A DNA stretch of 5,919 nucleotides, from positions 1 to 5,919 of the forward strand of contig JAFRYJ010000164.1 in the NCBI GenBank assembly GCA_017437705.1, read 5' to 3'. The stretch comes from Lachnospiraceae bacterium (GTDB lineage Bacteria > Bacillota_A > Clostridia > Lachnospirales > Lachnospiraceae). Shown here one piece after another: positions 5,153-5,919 of this stretch. The position numbers and the translations under genes were made by a program. Every line of letters begins with the position of its first letter. Positions within the stretch are counted from its first letter, which is position 1. The notes under the pieces were generated by a model. It saw only the letters and a list, made by a program, of their open reading frames with translations, did no database searches and was not told where the DNA came from.

Positions 5153-5187
5153 TAAAAGTCCTTCGACCCGAGGCCGAAGGACTTTTA
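5153..5187. terminator. Strong bidirectional-type hairpin between kinase and SDR
   Basis: TAAAAGTCCTTCG (5153-5165) pairs over 13 bases with CGAAGGACTTTTA (5175-5187) around a nine-base loop. On the minus strand the stem ends in UUUUAACG, so it works as a terminator about 50 bases after the kinase stop. The A/T-rich stem base makes it also possible on the plus strand. Confidence 0.7.
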
Positions 5188-5199
5188 CGGTTCTTAATG

Positions 5200-5219
5200 T
5201 CTGATCACTGTTTATCAGA
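5200..5219. repeat. Short inverted repeat just after the kinase gene
   Basis: TCTGAT (5200-5205) and ATCAGA (5214-5219) surround an eight-base loop, starting 18 bases after the kinase stop codon. Too weak for a terminator by itself; it includes one copy of the TCTGATCA motif. Confidence 0.3.
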
Positions 5220-5236
5220 GTGTCTCTTCAGTGTTA

Positions 5237-5919
5237 TCAGTCAATCCTCTCAAGCTTCTTGTAAATGCTTACAAAGCGCTCAAATCCGGCATCATAAGCT
5301 TCTTTCATTTCAGGATTGGGCTCATATACGCATTTGATACGCACGGCCTTCTCGGCACCTTCTTTTGCATCTTTGTAAATGCCTGCGCCAATACCTGCGA
5401 AGATTGCTGCTCCGAGGCATCCGTTCTCTGATGTCTCTGTGATCGTGATGGGTATCTGGAAGATGTCGGCAGCCATCTGGCACCACGTCGGGCTCTGTGT
5501 AACGCCGCCGGTAACTCTGATGTCGCCTACTTCCATACCGTGCTCTTTTACGATGCTTACGATATCACGCATCTCGTAAAGTATACCTTCTGCTACGGCA
5601 CGGCACATATCGGATCTTACGGTAGCCATGGTCATTCCGGTAAATGTTGCCGTCAGAGGCGAGCCGGTCTCTCCGCGGTGGGTGTTTGCCTTGCCCTGCA
5701 GATAAGGCAGGAACGTAACACCGTGGGCGCCGGGAACCGATGCGGCTATCTCCTCATTGATGATCTCATAAGGATCCTTTCCTTCGGCTTCGCCGTCGGC
5801 CATCTCTTTTGTACAGATAACATCCCTGAACCAGCGGTATGCGGAGGCAGAAGCAAAGCTCATTGCTTCAGCTGTATAGTTCTTGGCCCCTTCCTCGAAA
5901 TACATATGGCTCTTCCAGG
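5237..5919 (-). CDS. FGGY-family carbohydrate kinase, xylulokinase-like (C-terminal part)
   Basis: The reading frame stays open to the window edge (codons for W-K-S-H precede the ATG at 5905), so the N-terminal half, with the sugar-binding domain, is outside. The visible part is the FGGY C-terminal, ATP-binding domain: PGAHGVTFLPYLQG, then the family signature VTGGVTQSPTWCQMAADIFQ, followed by ENGCLGAAIFAGIGAGIYKD and a closing helix. This set fits the xylulokinase-like branch, which phosphorylates a ketose (or polyol/acid) with ATP in the cytoplasm; the real sugar cannot be named from this half. No frameshift is seen. The stop TGA is followed by the terminator hairpin at 5153-5187. Its neighbour is an SDR, a common pairing in which a dehydrogenase makes the ketose that the kinase phosphorylates (established for polyol routes, inference here). 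Confidence 0.92.
   Translation of the reverse strand, partial: WKSHMYFEEGAKNYTAEAMSFASASAYRWFRDVICTKEMADGEAEGKDPYEIINEEIAASVPGAHGVTFLPYLQGKANTHRGETGSPLTATFTGMTMATVRSDMCRAVAEGILYEMRDIVSIVKEHGMEVGDIRVTGGVTQSPTWCQMAADIFQIPITITETSENGCLGAAIFAGIGAGIYKDAKEGAEKAVRIKCVYEPNPEMKEAYDAGFERFVSIYKKLERID

Noticed and set aside
1..5919. CRISPR array, tRNA, rRNA, insertion sequence or phage attachment site
   Set aside because: I saw no regularly spaced direct repeats, no cloverleaf, no transposase motif and no terminal inverted repeats bounding the duplicated module.

Overview
All genes that I can support lie on the minus strand, so the window reads from high to low coordinates. Strong AGGAGG-type ribosome sites, sigma-A-like TTGACA/TATTAT promoters, short hairpin terminators and moderate GC suggest a Bacillota (Clostridia-like) bacterium. 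This is inference; nothing in the window fixes the taxon.

Layout in transcription order: (1) 5919-5237, the C-terminal part of an FGGY-family sugar kinase resembling xylulokinase, cut by the window edge. (2) A 140-base gap with a strong hairpin and a 13-base palindrome. (3) 5096-4293, a short-chain dehydrogenase/reductase. (4) A 234-base gap with a GC-only 22-base palindrome (terminator), a second palindrome, and a promoter. (5) 4058-3756, a 100-residue thioredoxin-fold-like protein without a CxxC pair. (6) A terminator and then a promoter inside a long imperfect palindrome. (7) 3523-2345, an M20 amidohydrolase starting with TTG, directly followed by (8) 2342-1596, a metallo-beta-lactamase (MBL) fold hydrolase. 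(9) A 288-base gap with a terminator, a competing stem and a second promoter. (10) 1307-129, a second M20 amidohydrolase, followed by (11) 125 to below 1, the start of a second MBL hydrolase.

The main feature is that items 7-8 and 10-11 are two tandem copies of one M20+MBL module. The two M20 proteins are both 392 residues, align without gaps and are about 75% identical by hand count. Their starts and their stops are each exactly 2216 bases apart. Each copy has its own promoter with the same boxes and spacing (TTGACA-N18-TATTATTC), but with a different palindrome over the -35 side. This suggests an old duplication kept as two separately controlled versions of a two-enzyme pathway.

The kinase and the dehydrogenase suggest sugar or polyol catabolism. 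The M20/MBL pair suggests stepwise hydrolysis of an N-acylated or cyclic compound. Whether the two halves belong to one pathway cannot be told from the sequence.
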